From assembly GCF_000725545.1 (NCBI RefSeq), contig NZ_JNZP01000001.1, forward strand, positions 124,001-188,000: a DNA stretch of 64,000 nucleotides. Direction: 5' to 3'. Made by a program: the position numbers and the translations under genes. Origin of the DNA: Streptomyces exfoliatus. Lineage in GTDB: Bacteria > Actinomycetota > Actinomycetes > Streptomycetales > Streptomycetaceae. Of this stretch, positions 1-6,775 are shown piece by piece; position 1 is the stretch's first letter, and every line of letters starts with the position of its first letter. Below the pieces are notes generated by a model. The model was given only the letters and a program-made list of their open reading frames with translations. It had not been told where the DNA came from and ran no database searches.

Positions 1-189
1 CGTGCCGCCGGAGCTCTCCCAGAACGACCAGTAGCGGTAGCCGGCGGCCTGCGCCGGAGCCGCCGCGACCGACGTCAGGGTGAGCAGGGCCCCGGCCGCG
101 GCACCCGCGGCGAGGGCGGCGCGGCTTCTCCCGGCGGCTCTCCCGGCCGCCTTCCCGGCCGCCTTCCCGGCCGCCTTCACGGTCGTCAC
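1..189 (-). CDS. Exported SCO2322-family-like protein, N-terminus only
   Basis: Only the first 63 codons lie in the window; the rest continues off the left edge. The GTG start overlaps the TGA stop of the preceding gene in a GTGA junction, so the two are translationally coupled. The N-terminus has an Arg/Lys-rich n-region containing three to four near-identical AAGK/AAGR units (from a GC-rich tandem repeat in the DNA), then a hydrophobic Ala/Leu core and an Ala-x-Ala site. The mature part begins YRYWSFWESSGGT, which I recognise from the secreted Streptomyces SCO2322 family. In relatives this gene lies next to ECF cobalt-transport genes; that is recalled context and cannot be seen here. Function unknown, presumably at the cell surface. 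Confidence 0.7.
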   Translation of the reverse strand, partial: MTTVKAAGKAAGKAAGRAAGRSRAALAAGAAAGALLTLTSVAAAPAQAAGYRYWSFWESSGGT

Positions 190-1436
190 TTCTTGCGGCC
201 GCTCACGAGGAAGCCGATGCCGACGCCGACGACCATGCCGATGCCGATGATCCACCAGACGTCGAAGCCGCGGCCCTCGTCCTCGGTCGTCGAGGACGCG
301 GAGGTGTCGGGGGCCTTGGGCGCGGGGCCGGTGGCGTTGAGCTGCTCCACCAGGTCCGCCGAACCGAACTCGCGCGGGTCGGTGTCCATCGCGCGGGCGG
401 CGAGGATCAGCTGCGCGTAGGCGGCGGGGCCGCTCTCCTTCGCCCAGGCGGCGGAGTTCTTCTCCAGCCACTCCAGGGCGGGCTTCGCCTCCTTCGCGGC
501 GCCGGAGGCGGCGAGCGCGACGACGGCGTCGGCGGTGTTGCCGACGTCGGGCTTCTCGGCGGTGTCGGTGGCGCCCGGCATGGGCGGCAGGGTCAGGTGG
601 CCGGTCTTCGCGAGGGCCTTCGTCAGGTAGGAGGCGCCGTTCAGCGCGGCCCGGTCGATCGTCGGCTTCGCGAGGTCGGTGCAGGCCGGGGGCTGCTCCG
701 GGGAGGCCTTGGTGGCGACGACGCTCTTGCCGAGCCCGGCGAGGGTGGCCGCGGCGGTGGCGTCGGCGTTCGCGAGGAGCTTGCCGGACTTGTCCGGCTG
801 GTACGCGAAGGCGCCCGCGCCGTCCTTGTCCGTGCAGGGCAGCGCGAAGGTGAGGAGCGCGTCGTAGGGCGTACGGCCCTCGGCGGAGGTGAACGAGCCG
901 GGCTTCACGCCCGTCGCGGCGAGCGCGCCGATGACGACGGACGTCGAGTTGGCGTCGCTGGCGCCGCCGGCGCCGTAGCCCCAGCCGCCGTCCTTGTTCT
1001 GCACGGACCGCAGCCAGTCGCTGCCCGCCTTGACGGCGGCGTCGAGCTTCTCCGGTTCGGCGGCCTGGCGGCGGACGGCGCGGAGCGCCTGCACGGCGAC
1101 GGCGGTGGCGTTGGTGTCGCGCATCGTCTTCGCGTCGCAGGGCTTCGTGACGTCCGCGCGGTACGAGCTGAAGGAACCGTCCTCGCACTGCTGGCCGCGC
1201 AGCCAGTCCACGGCCTGGTCGGCGGGCTGGAAGCCGGTGGCGCGCTGGGCGAGGAAGGCGAGCGACTGGCGCCAGACACCGTCGTACGTCGGGTCCTTCG
1301 TGCCGTAGGGACCGGCCGGGGCCGTGCCGGCCGACGGGGACGGCGAAGGCGCGGCGGTGGCGGCACCGGCTGCTCCGGTGCCGAGCAGGACGGCGGCGGC
1401 GGCGAGCGCGGCGGCGCCGCGGCGGACGGTGTTCAT
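186..1436 (-). CDS. Exported, membrane-anchored prenyltransferase/squalene-oxidase repeat (alpha/alpha toroid) protein
   Basis: 416 aa. A signal peptide covers about residues 1-29, followed by a Ser/Pro-rich linker. Toroid-type repeats are visible: AVDWLRGQQCEDGSF near 75-89, TAVAVQAL near 111, SDWLRSVQNKDGGWGYG near 139-155 and STSVVIGAL near 164. More helical repeats run to about 370. A single transmembrane helix (392-413) ends in GRKK, so the protein is probably held on the outer face of the membrane. It lacks the DXDD or DCTAE motifs of catalytic terpene cyclases, so ligand binding is more likely than catalysis. It is the first gene after a cobalamin riboswitch and is coupled to the next exported protein. 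The same fold forms the alpha domain of eukaryotic transcobalamin, so a cobalt or corrinoid role is a reasonable inference. The ATG has GAGAGG about 5 nt upstream. Confidence 0.85.
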   Translation of the reverse strand: MNTVRRGAAALAAAAVLLGTGAAGAATAAPSPSPSAGTAPAGPYGTKDPTYDGVWRQSLAFLAQRATGFQPADQAVDWLRGQQCEDGSFSSYRADVTKPCDAKTMRDTNATAVAVQALRAVRRQAAEPEKLDAAVKAGSDWLRSVQNKDGGWGYGAGGASDANSTSVVIGALAATGVKPGSFTSAEGRTPYDALLTFALPCTDKDGAGAFAYQPDKSGKLLANADATAAATLAGLGKSVVATKASPEQPPACTDLAKPTIDRAALNGASYLTKALAKTGHLTLPPMPGATDTAEKPDVGNTADAVVALAASGAAKEAKPALEWLEKNSAAWAKESGPAAYAQLILAARAMDTDPREFGSADLVEQLNATGPAPKAPDTSASSTTEDEGRGFDVWWIIGIGMVVGVGIGFLVSGRKK

Positions 1437-1469
1437 GGGGCCCTCTCGTGCGGCCGGGCACCGGCACGC

Positions 1470-1645
1470 CTCAGGGGCACCAGGCTCCGGCTCCGTATTC
1501 CTCGACGGTGCCGGCGGTCACGTCCCGGACGGGGCATTCCGACTCGCCGCTCCCCGTGGGGAGACGGCTCACGGTTGCGGGACAGTGCCGGATTCGCACC
1601 GGCTTCCCCCCGTACGGGCATGATGACGACGTGGGCCCACTCTAC
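1470..1645 (-). promoter_or_regulatory. Cobalamin (B12) riboswitch
   Basis: Read on the minus strand, 1577-1602 carries the conserved core GGTGCGAATCCGGCACTG followed by TCCCGC, preceded by GGGGGAAGCC. About 85 nt further down, 1473-1495 holds a B12-box-like CGGAGCCGGAGCCTGGTGCC. Both match the cobalamin riboswitch family consensus. The element ends about 35 nt before the ATG of the toroid protein, so control is probably by sequestering translation initiation, or by termination in the short remaining leader. Outer boundaries are approximate. Confidence 0.92.
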
Positions 1646-1682
1646 CGGCCCCCAGGCGCTCCACCCGGGGGTGGGAGGTGCC

Positions 1683-2720
1683 TCACACGGCCACGTACTC
1701 CACGGGGTCCGTGCCCGTCACCGCTTCGGCGCGGCCCAGTTTCACCAGGCGGCGGACGTGGGCCTCGGCCTCGCTGACGGCGATGTTCCGGGAGCCGTAG
1801 GGGATCTGTTCCCAGGGGCGGTTCCACTCCATCCGCTCGGCGAGCTGCCAGGGGGTGAGCGGGGCGGCGAGGAGGCCGAGGAGTCCGGTGAGCCGCTCCT
1901 CGTGGTGGTCGAGGAGCTCGTGGACGCGGCCGGCGGCGTCCGCGAAGGCGTGCTGGTGGGCGGGGAGGACTTCGGCGACGCCGAGGCGCCCGACGCGTTC
2001 GAGCGAGTCCAGGTAGTCCCCGAGGGGGTCGGTCTCGGTGTGGTCGTCGGGGTCCTCGTACAGGCCGATGTGCGGGGAGATCCCGGGCAGCAGGTGGTCG
2101 CCGGAGAAGAGCCGGCCGTGGCCGGGCAGCCGGGAGGGGTGCTCCTCCTCCAGGTGGAGGCAGACGTGGCCGGGGGTGTGGCCGGGGGTCCAGATCGCCC
2201 GCAGCCGCCGGCCGGCGAGGTCGAGCAGCTCACCGGGGACGATCTCGCGGTCGGGGAGGGCGGAGCGCAGCCCGGGGAGGGTGGCCATGCGGCCGGAGGC
2301 GCGCGCGGCCCGGAGCGGGGCGAGGTGGTCCTCGGGGGCGCCGGCGGTGGCGAGTTTGCGGGCGAGGTAGTCGAGCCAGGTGCCGGGATCGGACTCGCGG
2401 GTGCGGCGGACGACGGCGGTGTCGGCGGCGTGCATGGCGATCCAGGCCCCGGACTCCTCGCGGACGCGGCCGGAGAGACCGTGGTGGTCGGGGTGGTGGT
2501 GGGTGATGACGATCCCGTGGACGTCCGCCACCCCGAGGCCGAGCGCGCCGAGCCCGACGGCCAGTTCGGCCCAGGAGGCCGGGTCGTCCCAGCCGGTGTC
2601 GACGAGGACGGGGCCGCGGTCGGTGTCGAGGACGTGGACCAGGGTGTGGCCGAGCGGGTTGTCCGGGATGGGCACCCGGAGCGACCAGACGCCTCCGCCG
2701 TGCTCGGTCACCTGGGTCAT
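1683..2720 (-). CDS. MBL-fold metallo-hydrolase
   Basis: 345 aa, cytoplasmic. The dinuclear metal motif THHHPDHHG lies at 73-81. Further metal ligands appear in WTPGHTPGHV and the downstream LFSGDHLL, the pattern of glyoxalase II/RNase-Z-like hydrolases. The C-terminal 80 residues are helical with a winged-helix look, as in many hydroxyacylglutathione-hydrolase-like proteins. The ATG follows GAGGGCAC. It is divergent from the aldehyde dehydrogenase across a 131-bp intergenic region carrying palindromes, so it may belong to the same catabolic regulon. Substrate unknown; a CoA or glutathione thioester is possible. Confidence 0.85.
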   Translation of the reverse strand: MTQVTEHGGGVWSLRVPIPDNPLGHTLVHVLDTDRGPVLVDTGWDDPASWAELAVGLGALGLGVADVHGIVITHHHPDHHGLSGRVREESGAWIAMHAADTAVVRRTRESDPGTWLDYLARKLATAGAPEDHLAPLRAARASGRMATLPGLRSALPDREIVPGELLDLAGRRLRAIWTPGHTPGHVCLHLEEEHPSRLPGHGRLFSGDHLLPGISPHIGLYEDPDDHTETDPLGDYLDSLERVGRLGVAEVLPAHQHAFADAAGRVHELLDHHEERLTGLLGLLAAPLTPWQLAERMEWNRPWEQIPYGSRNIAVSEAEAHVRRLVKLGRAEAVTGTDPVEYVAV

Positions 2721-2776
2721 GTGCCCTCATCTCTCCAAGACCGTACGGAGCTTGCCCGACCGTTGCCCATCATAAC

Positions 2777-2790
2777 TAGAACTGGTATCA
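2777..2790. promoter_or_regulatory. Degenerate KstR-type box in the MBL/ALDH intergenic region
   Basis: TAGAACTGGTATCA matches TnnAACnnGTTnnA with one mismatch (GTA for GTT). It is nested in a perfect inverted repeat AGAACTG-GTAT-CAGTTCT (2778-2795). A possible promoter TTGCCC (2763-2768), 17 bp, TATCAG (2786-2791) overlaps it, so bound repressor would occlude the polymerase. The perfect inverted repeat could alternatively be the site of another TetR-family protein. Confidence 0.55.
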
Positions 2791-2806
2791 GTTCTGGGTG
2801 TCAGTA

Positions 2807-2821
2807 CTGATACATCGTCAG
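2807..2821. promoter_or_regulatory. CTGAyr-N3-CGTCAG palindrome (degenerate copy)
   Basis: CTGATACATCGTCAG matches in one half site the palindrome CTGACG-N3-CGTCAG found at 11694, 21648 and 27240. It lies 31 bp before the ALDH start codon and overlaps the perfect 10-bp palindrome TCAGTACTGA (2801-2810). Regulator unknown. Confidence 0.4.
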
Positions 2822-2851
2822 GGAATTCCTTCTCCTCTGGAGGCGGCGGTC

Positions 2852-4312
2852 ATGACCGAGCTTGTGGAGCACGGAAAGCTGTACATCGGCGGGGAGTTGA
2901 CCGACCCGCTCGGCGAGGAGGTCATCGAGGTCGTCTCCCCGCACACCGAGGAGGTCATCGGGCGCGTCCCGCACGCCTCCGCCGCCGACGTCGACCGGGC
3001 CGTGGCCGCCGCCCGCCGGGCCTTCGACGAGGGGCCCTGGCCCCGGATGACGGTGGAGGAGCGGATCGCCGTCGTCACCCGTATCAAGGACGGGGTCGCC
3101 GCGCGGTACGAGGAGATCGCCCGCTCCATCAGCGCCCAGAACGGCTCCCCGTACTCCTGGTCCGTCCTCGCCCAGGCGCTCGGCGCGATGATGGTCTGGG
3201 ACGCGGCGATCACCATCGCCCGCGACTTCGTGTACGAGGAGCGGCGCGGCGGCGTCCTCGGGCCGCTGCTCGTCCGGCGCGAGCCGGTCGGGGTCGTCGC
3301 GGCCGTCGTCCCGTGGAACGTGCCGCAGTTCACCGCCGCCGCCAAGCTCGGGCCCGCGCTGCTCGCCGGCTGCGCGGTCATCCTCAAGCCCTCGCCCGAG
3401 ACGCCCCTCGACTCGTACATCCTCGCCGAGATCGCCACCGAGGCCGGGCTGCCCGAGGGCGTGCTCAGCATCCTGCCCGCCGACCGGGAGGTCAGCGAGT
3501 ACCTCGTCGGCCACCCCGGCGTCGACAAGGTCTCCTTCACCGGCTCGGTCGCGGCCGGCAGGCGCGTCATGGAGGTCGCCTCCCGCAACCTCACCCGCGT
3601 CACCCTCGAACTCGGCGGAAAGTCGGCCGCCGTGATCCTGCCGGATGCGGACCTGGACACCGCCGTCGCCGGGATCGTCCCCGCCGCCTGGATGAACAAC
3701 GGCCAGGCGTGCGTGGCCCAGACCCGTATCCTCGCCCCCCGCTCCCGGTACGAGGAGATCGCCGAGGCCTTCGCGGCGGCGGCCGGCGCGCTCGTCGTCG
3801 GCGACCCGCTCGACCCGGCCACCCAGGTCGGCCCGCTCGTCGCCAGGCGCCAGCGGCAGCGCTCCCTCGACTACATCGGCATCGGCCAGGGGGAGGGCGC
3901 CAAGGTCCTCGCGGGCGGCGGCCGGCCGGCCGGGCTCGATCGCGGCTGGTACGTCGAGCCGACGCTCTTCGGCGGCGTCGACAACTCCATGCGGATCGCC
4001 CGCGAGGAGATCTTCGGCCCGGTCATCTGCCTCCTGCCGTACGCGGACGAGGCCGAGGCCCTCCGGATCGCGAACGACTCCGAGTACGGCCTCAGCGGCA
4101 GCGTCTGGACCGGCGACGTCGAGCACGGCATCGACTTCGCCCGCGCGGTGCGCACCGGCACCTTCAACGTCAACACCTTCAGCCTGGACATGCTCGGGCC
4201 GTTCGGCGGCTACAAGAACTCCGGCCTGGGGCGCGAGTTCGGCCCCGAGGGCTTCGGCGAGTACCTGGAGCACAAGATGATCCACCTGCCGGCCGGCTAC
4301 GGAGACGTGTGA
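2852..4312 (+). CDS. NAD(P)-dependent aldehyde dehydrogenase
   Basis: 486 aa, normal family length. Conserved parts: PWN at 154-156, VTLELGGK with catalytic-base Glu253, and GQACV with nucleophile Cys287. The start was chosen at ATG 2852 because GGAGG lies 10 nt upstream; a longer frame back to 2798 would run through the operator region. Translation is coupled to a [3Fe-4S] ferredoxin (TGATG overlap), an arrangement common beside cytochrome P450 systems, although no P450 is in the window. The KstR-type box upstream suggests oxidation of an aldehyde from sterol side-chain or similar alcohols; the mycobacterial KstR regulon, as I recall it, also contains an aldehyde dehydrogenase. Confidence 0.93.
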   Translation: MTELVEHGKLYIGGELTDPLGEEVIEVVSPHTEEVIGRVPHASAADVDRAVAAARRAFDEGPWPRMTVEERIAVVTRIKDGVAARYEEIARSISAQNGSPYSWSVLAQALGAMMVWDAAITIARDFVYEERRGGVLGPLLVRREPVGVVAAVVPWNVPQFTAAAKLGPALLAGCAVILKPSPETPLDSYILAEIATEAGLPEGVLSILPADREVSEYLVGHPGVDKVSFTGSVAAGRRVMEVASRNLTRVTLELGGKSAAVILPDADLDTAVAGIVPAAWMNNGQACVAQTRILAPRSRYEEIAEAFAAAAGALVVGDPLDPATQVGPLVARRQRQRSLDYIGIGQGEGAKVLAGGGRPAGLDRGWYVEPTLFGGVDNSMRIAREEIFGPVICLLPYADEAEALRIANDSEYGLSGSVWTGDVEHGIDFARAVRTGTFNVNTFSLDMLGPFGGYKNSGLGREFGPEGFGEYLEHKMIHLPAGYGDV

Positions 4313-4548
4313 TGGGCGACCGCTGGCACGTCGAGGTCGACCGGGGCGTCTGCATCGGCTCCGGCATGTGCGTCAACCACGCCCCGGACGGCTTCCGTCT
4401 CGACACGGCCCGCCAGTCCCACCCGCGTGAGCCGGAGACCGACGCGGGCGAACTGCTGCTCGCGGCGGCGGAGGGCTGCCCCGTGGAGGCCATCCAGATC
4501 ACCCTGGCGGCGGGCGGCGAGCCGGTGTTCCCACCGGAGGATGAGTAG
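4312..4548 (+). CDS. [3Fe-4S] ferredoxin
   Basis: 78 aa electron carrier. The cluster ligands fit the single-cluster 3Fe-4S pattern of P450-associated ferredoxins: Cys14 and Cys20 in CIGSGMC, where the middle cysteine of a 4Fe-4S CxxCxxC motif is missing, and Cys56 followed by Pro (GCPVEAI). The ATG overlaps the TGA of the aldehyde dehydrogenase, giving one transcript and coupled translation. Its redox partner is not encoded nearby; a P450 or oxygenase elsewhere in the genome is the likely client. Confidence 0.9.
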   Translation: MGDRWHVEVDRGVCIGSGMCVNHAPDGFRLDTARQSHPREPETDAGELLLAAAEGCPVEAIQITLAAGGEPVFPPEDE

Positions 4549-4638
4549 CCACGGTCCGCCCCTGACCGCCCGTGACCTGCCCGTACGTCGTGTGTGACAC
4601 TCCTCCGGCACAGCAGACGCACAGGGAGTGGGGCAGAC

Positions 4639-5214
4639 ATGCGGGGTCGCGGTACATGGTGGGCGGCGGTCGCCGGAGCGACGGCGGCGGCGCTTCTGGC
4701 GGCGGGCTGCGGGCCCGGTGCGAAGCCCGGGGCCTTCGGCCGCCAGGCGGCGCACGCCGAGATCACCGCTGCCGTCGAGGGGGCGGGGCTGCCGGAGTCC
4801 GACCTCCCGGGGACCGGCGGGCCGACCCCCACGGGCTCGACCCCCGAGCCCACGCCGACCACGGAGCGGGAGCGGGTGGCCGCGCGCATGGCCGCCTGCT
4901 CCACCGGCTGGCAGTACGTCGGCCCTCTCGTCGAAGGGTCGCGCGGCGACTTCGACAAGGCGGTCGCCGCCCTCGTCGGCGAGAAGTGGGTCCAGGACCA
5001 GCGCCAGGTCGAGAAGCTCGACGACAAGGGCAGCACGATGGTCGCGGTCACTCTCAAGAAGCGGGGCTGGACGCTGTTCGGGAGGCACCACAGTGCGCCG
5101 CAGACGCTGAGCCTGGAGATGATCTCCCTCCAGGCGTCGGAGGACTCGTGCATGAAGCAGTTCACCGACAAGGAGCTGGACCTCCTGGAGGGCGAGGGCG
5201 GCGAACAGCCCTGA
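4639..5214 (+). CDS. Lipoprotein, paralogue of the next gene
   Basis: 191 aa. The start is ATG 4639 with GGGAG about 10 nt upstream. A lipoprotein signal peptide ends at the lipobox LLAAGC (Cys24). The mature part has a low-complexity Pro/Thr linker and then a globular region with the pattern DKAVAALVGEKW...TLKKRGWTLFGRHHS. That region aligns with KSYAATITALTKGGW...LKKGGWQLNASDHS in the next protein, so the two are tandem duplicates sharing an uncharacterised domain. Two cysteines (near residues 92 and 174) could form a disulfide. No function known. Confidence 0.85.
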   Translation: MRGRGTWWAAVAGATAAALLAAGCGPGAKPGAFGRQAAHAEITAAVEGAGLPESDLPGTGGPTPTGSTPEPTPTTERERVAARMAACSTGWQYVGPLVEGSRGDFDKAVAALVGEKWVQDQRQVEKLDDKGSTMVAVTLKKRGWTLFGRHHSAPQTLSLEMISLQASEDSCMKQFTDKELDLLEGEGGEQP

Positions 5215-5313
5215 CGCGACGTGCCTTTGCACGCTCCGTTCGTTCCCACGTGCAAAACTGTGCCCCTGTCAGCGGGGGCAAGAGGTCTTCGTGCGGGCCG
5301 TTTTGGGAGTGTT

Positions 5314-5865
5314 GTGCGCAAGGTGATGACGGCGGTCGCGGCCGCCGGTGTGGTGCTGCTGGTCGCGGGCTGTGGCAGTGAGGGCGGTACGGACAAGGGC
5401 GGTTCGTCCTCCGCCGGTTCGTCCTCGGTCGGTTCGGCCGCCACGGGCGGCGCGGGTGGCTCCGGTGGTTCGAGTGACGCGAAGCTGGACGGGGCCGCCG
5501 TCACCAAGGAGCTGACCGACGCGGCCACGGCGGCCGGGTTCACGAAGGACTCCTCGGACGACGAGGTGCCGCCGGAGCTCAAGGACTGCATGGTCAGCTG
5601 GTCGGCCGACGTCGAGAAGGCCGCCGACCCGAAGAAGTCCTACGCGGCCACGATCACGGCCCTGACCAAGGGCGGCTGGCAGGAGGAGCGGAGCACCGAG
5701 CAGAACGGCTCGGTGATCAAGTCCCTGAAGAAGGGCGGCTGGCAGCTCAACGCCAGCGACCACTCCACCGGTCCGGTCAAGCTGGTCATGTTCATCGGCG
5801 CGGACAGCAGCCCGACGTGCGCCGCGCTCATCGCGAAGGACAACGCGAAGCACCAGAAGCCCTGA
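5314..5865 (+). CDS. Lipoprotein, paralogue of the preceding gene
   Basis: 183 aa from GTG 5314, preceded by GGGAG at about 8 nt; longer in-frame starts would spoil the signal peptide. The lipobox is LLVAGC (Cys20), followed by a Gly/Ser-rich linker (about 21-55) and a globular domain holding DCMVSW and CAALIAKDN cysteines, equivalent to those of the upstream paralogue. The two-lysine GGW repeats (LTKGGWQEE and LKKGGWQLN) are the clearest shared signature. Extracellular, membrane-attached; unknown role. Confidence 0.85.
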   Translation: MRKVMTAVAAAGVVLLVAGCGSEGGTDKGGSSSAGSSSVGSAATGGAGGSGGSSDAKLDGAAVTKELTDAATAAGFTKDSSDDEVPPELKDCMVSWSADVEKAADPKKSYAATITALTKGGWQEERSTEQNGSVIKSLKKGGWQLNASDHSTGPVKLVMFIGADSSPTCAALIAKDNAKHQKP

Positions 5866-5914
5866 TTCGGCGCGCCGCCCGTGCCCCCACCGCAGGGGGC
5901 GCGGGTGGCGTACG

Positions 5915-6547
5915 TCAGGCCCGCCTGTCGCCGGTCTCCGGCGCCGTCAGGTCGATCAGCCGGCAGACCGTCTCGATGTCGATCTTCACCTGTGCGATCG
6001 AGGCGCGTCCGGACAGCCAGGTGATCAGCGCCGAGTGCCAGGTGTGCTCGATCACCCGGACCGCCGAGAGCTGCTCCGGTGTGGGGTGCTCCGTCCCCAT
6101 CGCGTCCAGGATGATCGCGGTCGTCAGCCGGGAGACCGTGTCGACCTCGGGGCTCACGCTGCGGTCGGCGAAGGTCAGGGCCCGCACCATCGCGTCGGCG
6201 AGCTGCGGTTCGCGCTGGAGCGCGCGGAAGGTCCGCATCAGGGTCTCCGCGACCCGCTCCGACGGGTCGGCGCCCGCGGGCGGCCGCTTCCGCAGGGTGG
6301 TGTGCAGGTGCTGGAGCTGGTCCTGCATCGTCGCGACCAGCAGGTGGATCTTGGACGGGAAGTAGCGGTACAGCGTCCCCAGGGCCACCCCGGCCGCCTC
6401 GGCGACCTCCCGCATCTGCACGGCGTCGAAGCCGCCCCGCGCCGCGAGCTGGGCGCTGGCGTTCAGGATGCGGCGCCGCCGCGCCTCCTGGCGCTCCGTG
6501 AGGGGCGGCGACGCGGGTCTGTGGTCCGCTCTGTTGTCTGCGGTCAT
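5915..6547 (-). CDS. kstR: KstR-like TetR-family repressor of sterol/lipid catabolism
   Basis: 210 aa. The helix-turn-helix covers about 26-70 and reads RRILNASAQLAARGGF, then VQMREVAEAAGVALGTLYRY and FPSKIHLLV. From memory this is very close to Mycobacterium tuberculosis KstR (Rv3574), including VQM-x-VA, GTLYRYFPSK-x-HLLV and the ligand-domain stretch REPQLADAMVRALTFADRS. KstR represses cholesterol-catabolism genes through TnnAACnnGTTnnA and is released by a CoA-thioester intermediate. A perfect match to that box (6708-6721) lies in this gene's own upstream region, and others stand before catabolic genes in this window. The name rests on remembered sequence similarity and on the boxes. Confidence 0.85.
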   Translation of the reverse strand: MTADNRADHRPASPPLTERQEARRRRILNASAQLAARGGFDAVQMREVAEAAGVALGTLYRYFPSKIHLLVATMQDQLQHLHTTLRKRPPAGADPSERVAETLMRTFRALQREPQLADAMVRALTFADRSVSPEVDTVSRLTTAIILDAMGTEHPTPEQLSAVRVIEHTWHSALITWLSGRASIAQVKIDIETVCRLIDLTAPETGDRRA

Positions 6548-6634
6548 GGGGTCCCGTTCCGTGCGGTGGGGAGCGACAGTATGGCGGGGTGGGCGCCGTG
6601 GCGCGAATCACCTGTTCCGGCTCTCACCACGGGG

Positions 6635-6648
6635 CTACCTGCCGGTAG
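6635..6648. promoter_or_regulatory. Short inverted repeat upstream of kstR
   Basis: CTACC-TGCC-GGTAG, a perfect 5-bp inverted repeat about 90 bp before the kstR start on the minus strand. Candidate operator or leader hairpin; no known regulator assigned. Confidence 0.3.
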
Positions 6649-6707
6649 ATTCTGTCCTCCTTGAAGGATCAAGAAGATCAGGCCAGAAGATCAAGAACGA
6701 TCAAGTC

Positions 6708-6721
6708 TGTAACTTGTTCTA
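6708..6721. promoter_or_regulatory. kstR box: KstR box between kstR and the glycosyltransferase operon
   Basis: TGTAACTTGTTCTA fits TnnAACnnGTTnnA at every fixed position. It lies between the divergent kstR (start 6547) and glycosyltransferase (start 6776) genes. It sits at the end of an unusually A/T-rich stretch (6660-6725) that contains four GATCA units, as expected of a promoter region. It overlaps a possible -10 TAGATT (6720-6725) for the rightward operon. It implies autoregulation of kstR and possible co-regulation of the glycosyltransferase operon. Confidence 0.8.
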
Positions 6722-6775
6722 GATTAGCGCGAGCGGTTACGCTCCGGCGAAACGCACGCTCGAAGGGGGTCGCGC

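Noticed and set aside
597..2810. Long open frame (737 codons) on the plus strand across the toroid, riboswitch and MBL regions
   Set aside because: It runs antisense to well-supported minus-strand genes and through the riboswitch. Composition is Gly/Arg/Val-rich as expected for an antisense shadow in a GC-rich genome, with no homology or RBS.
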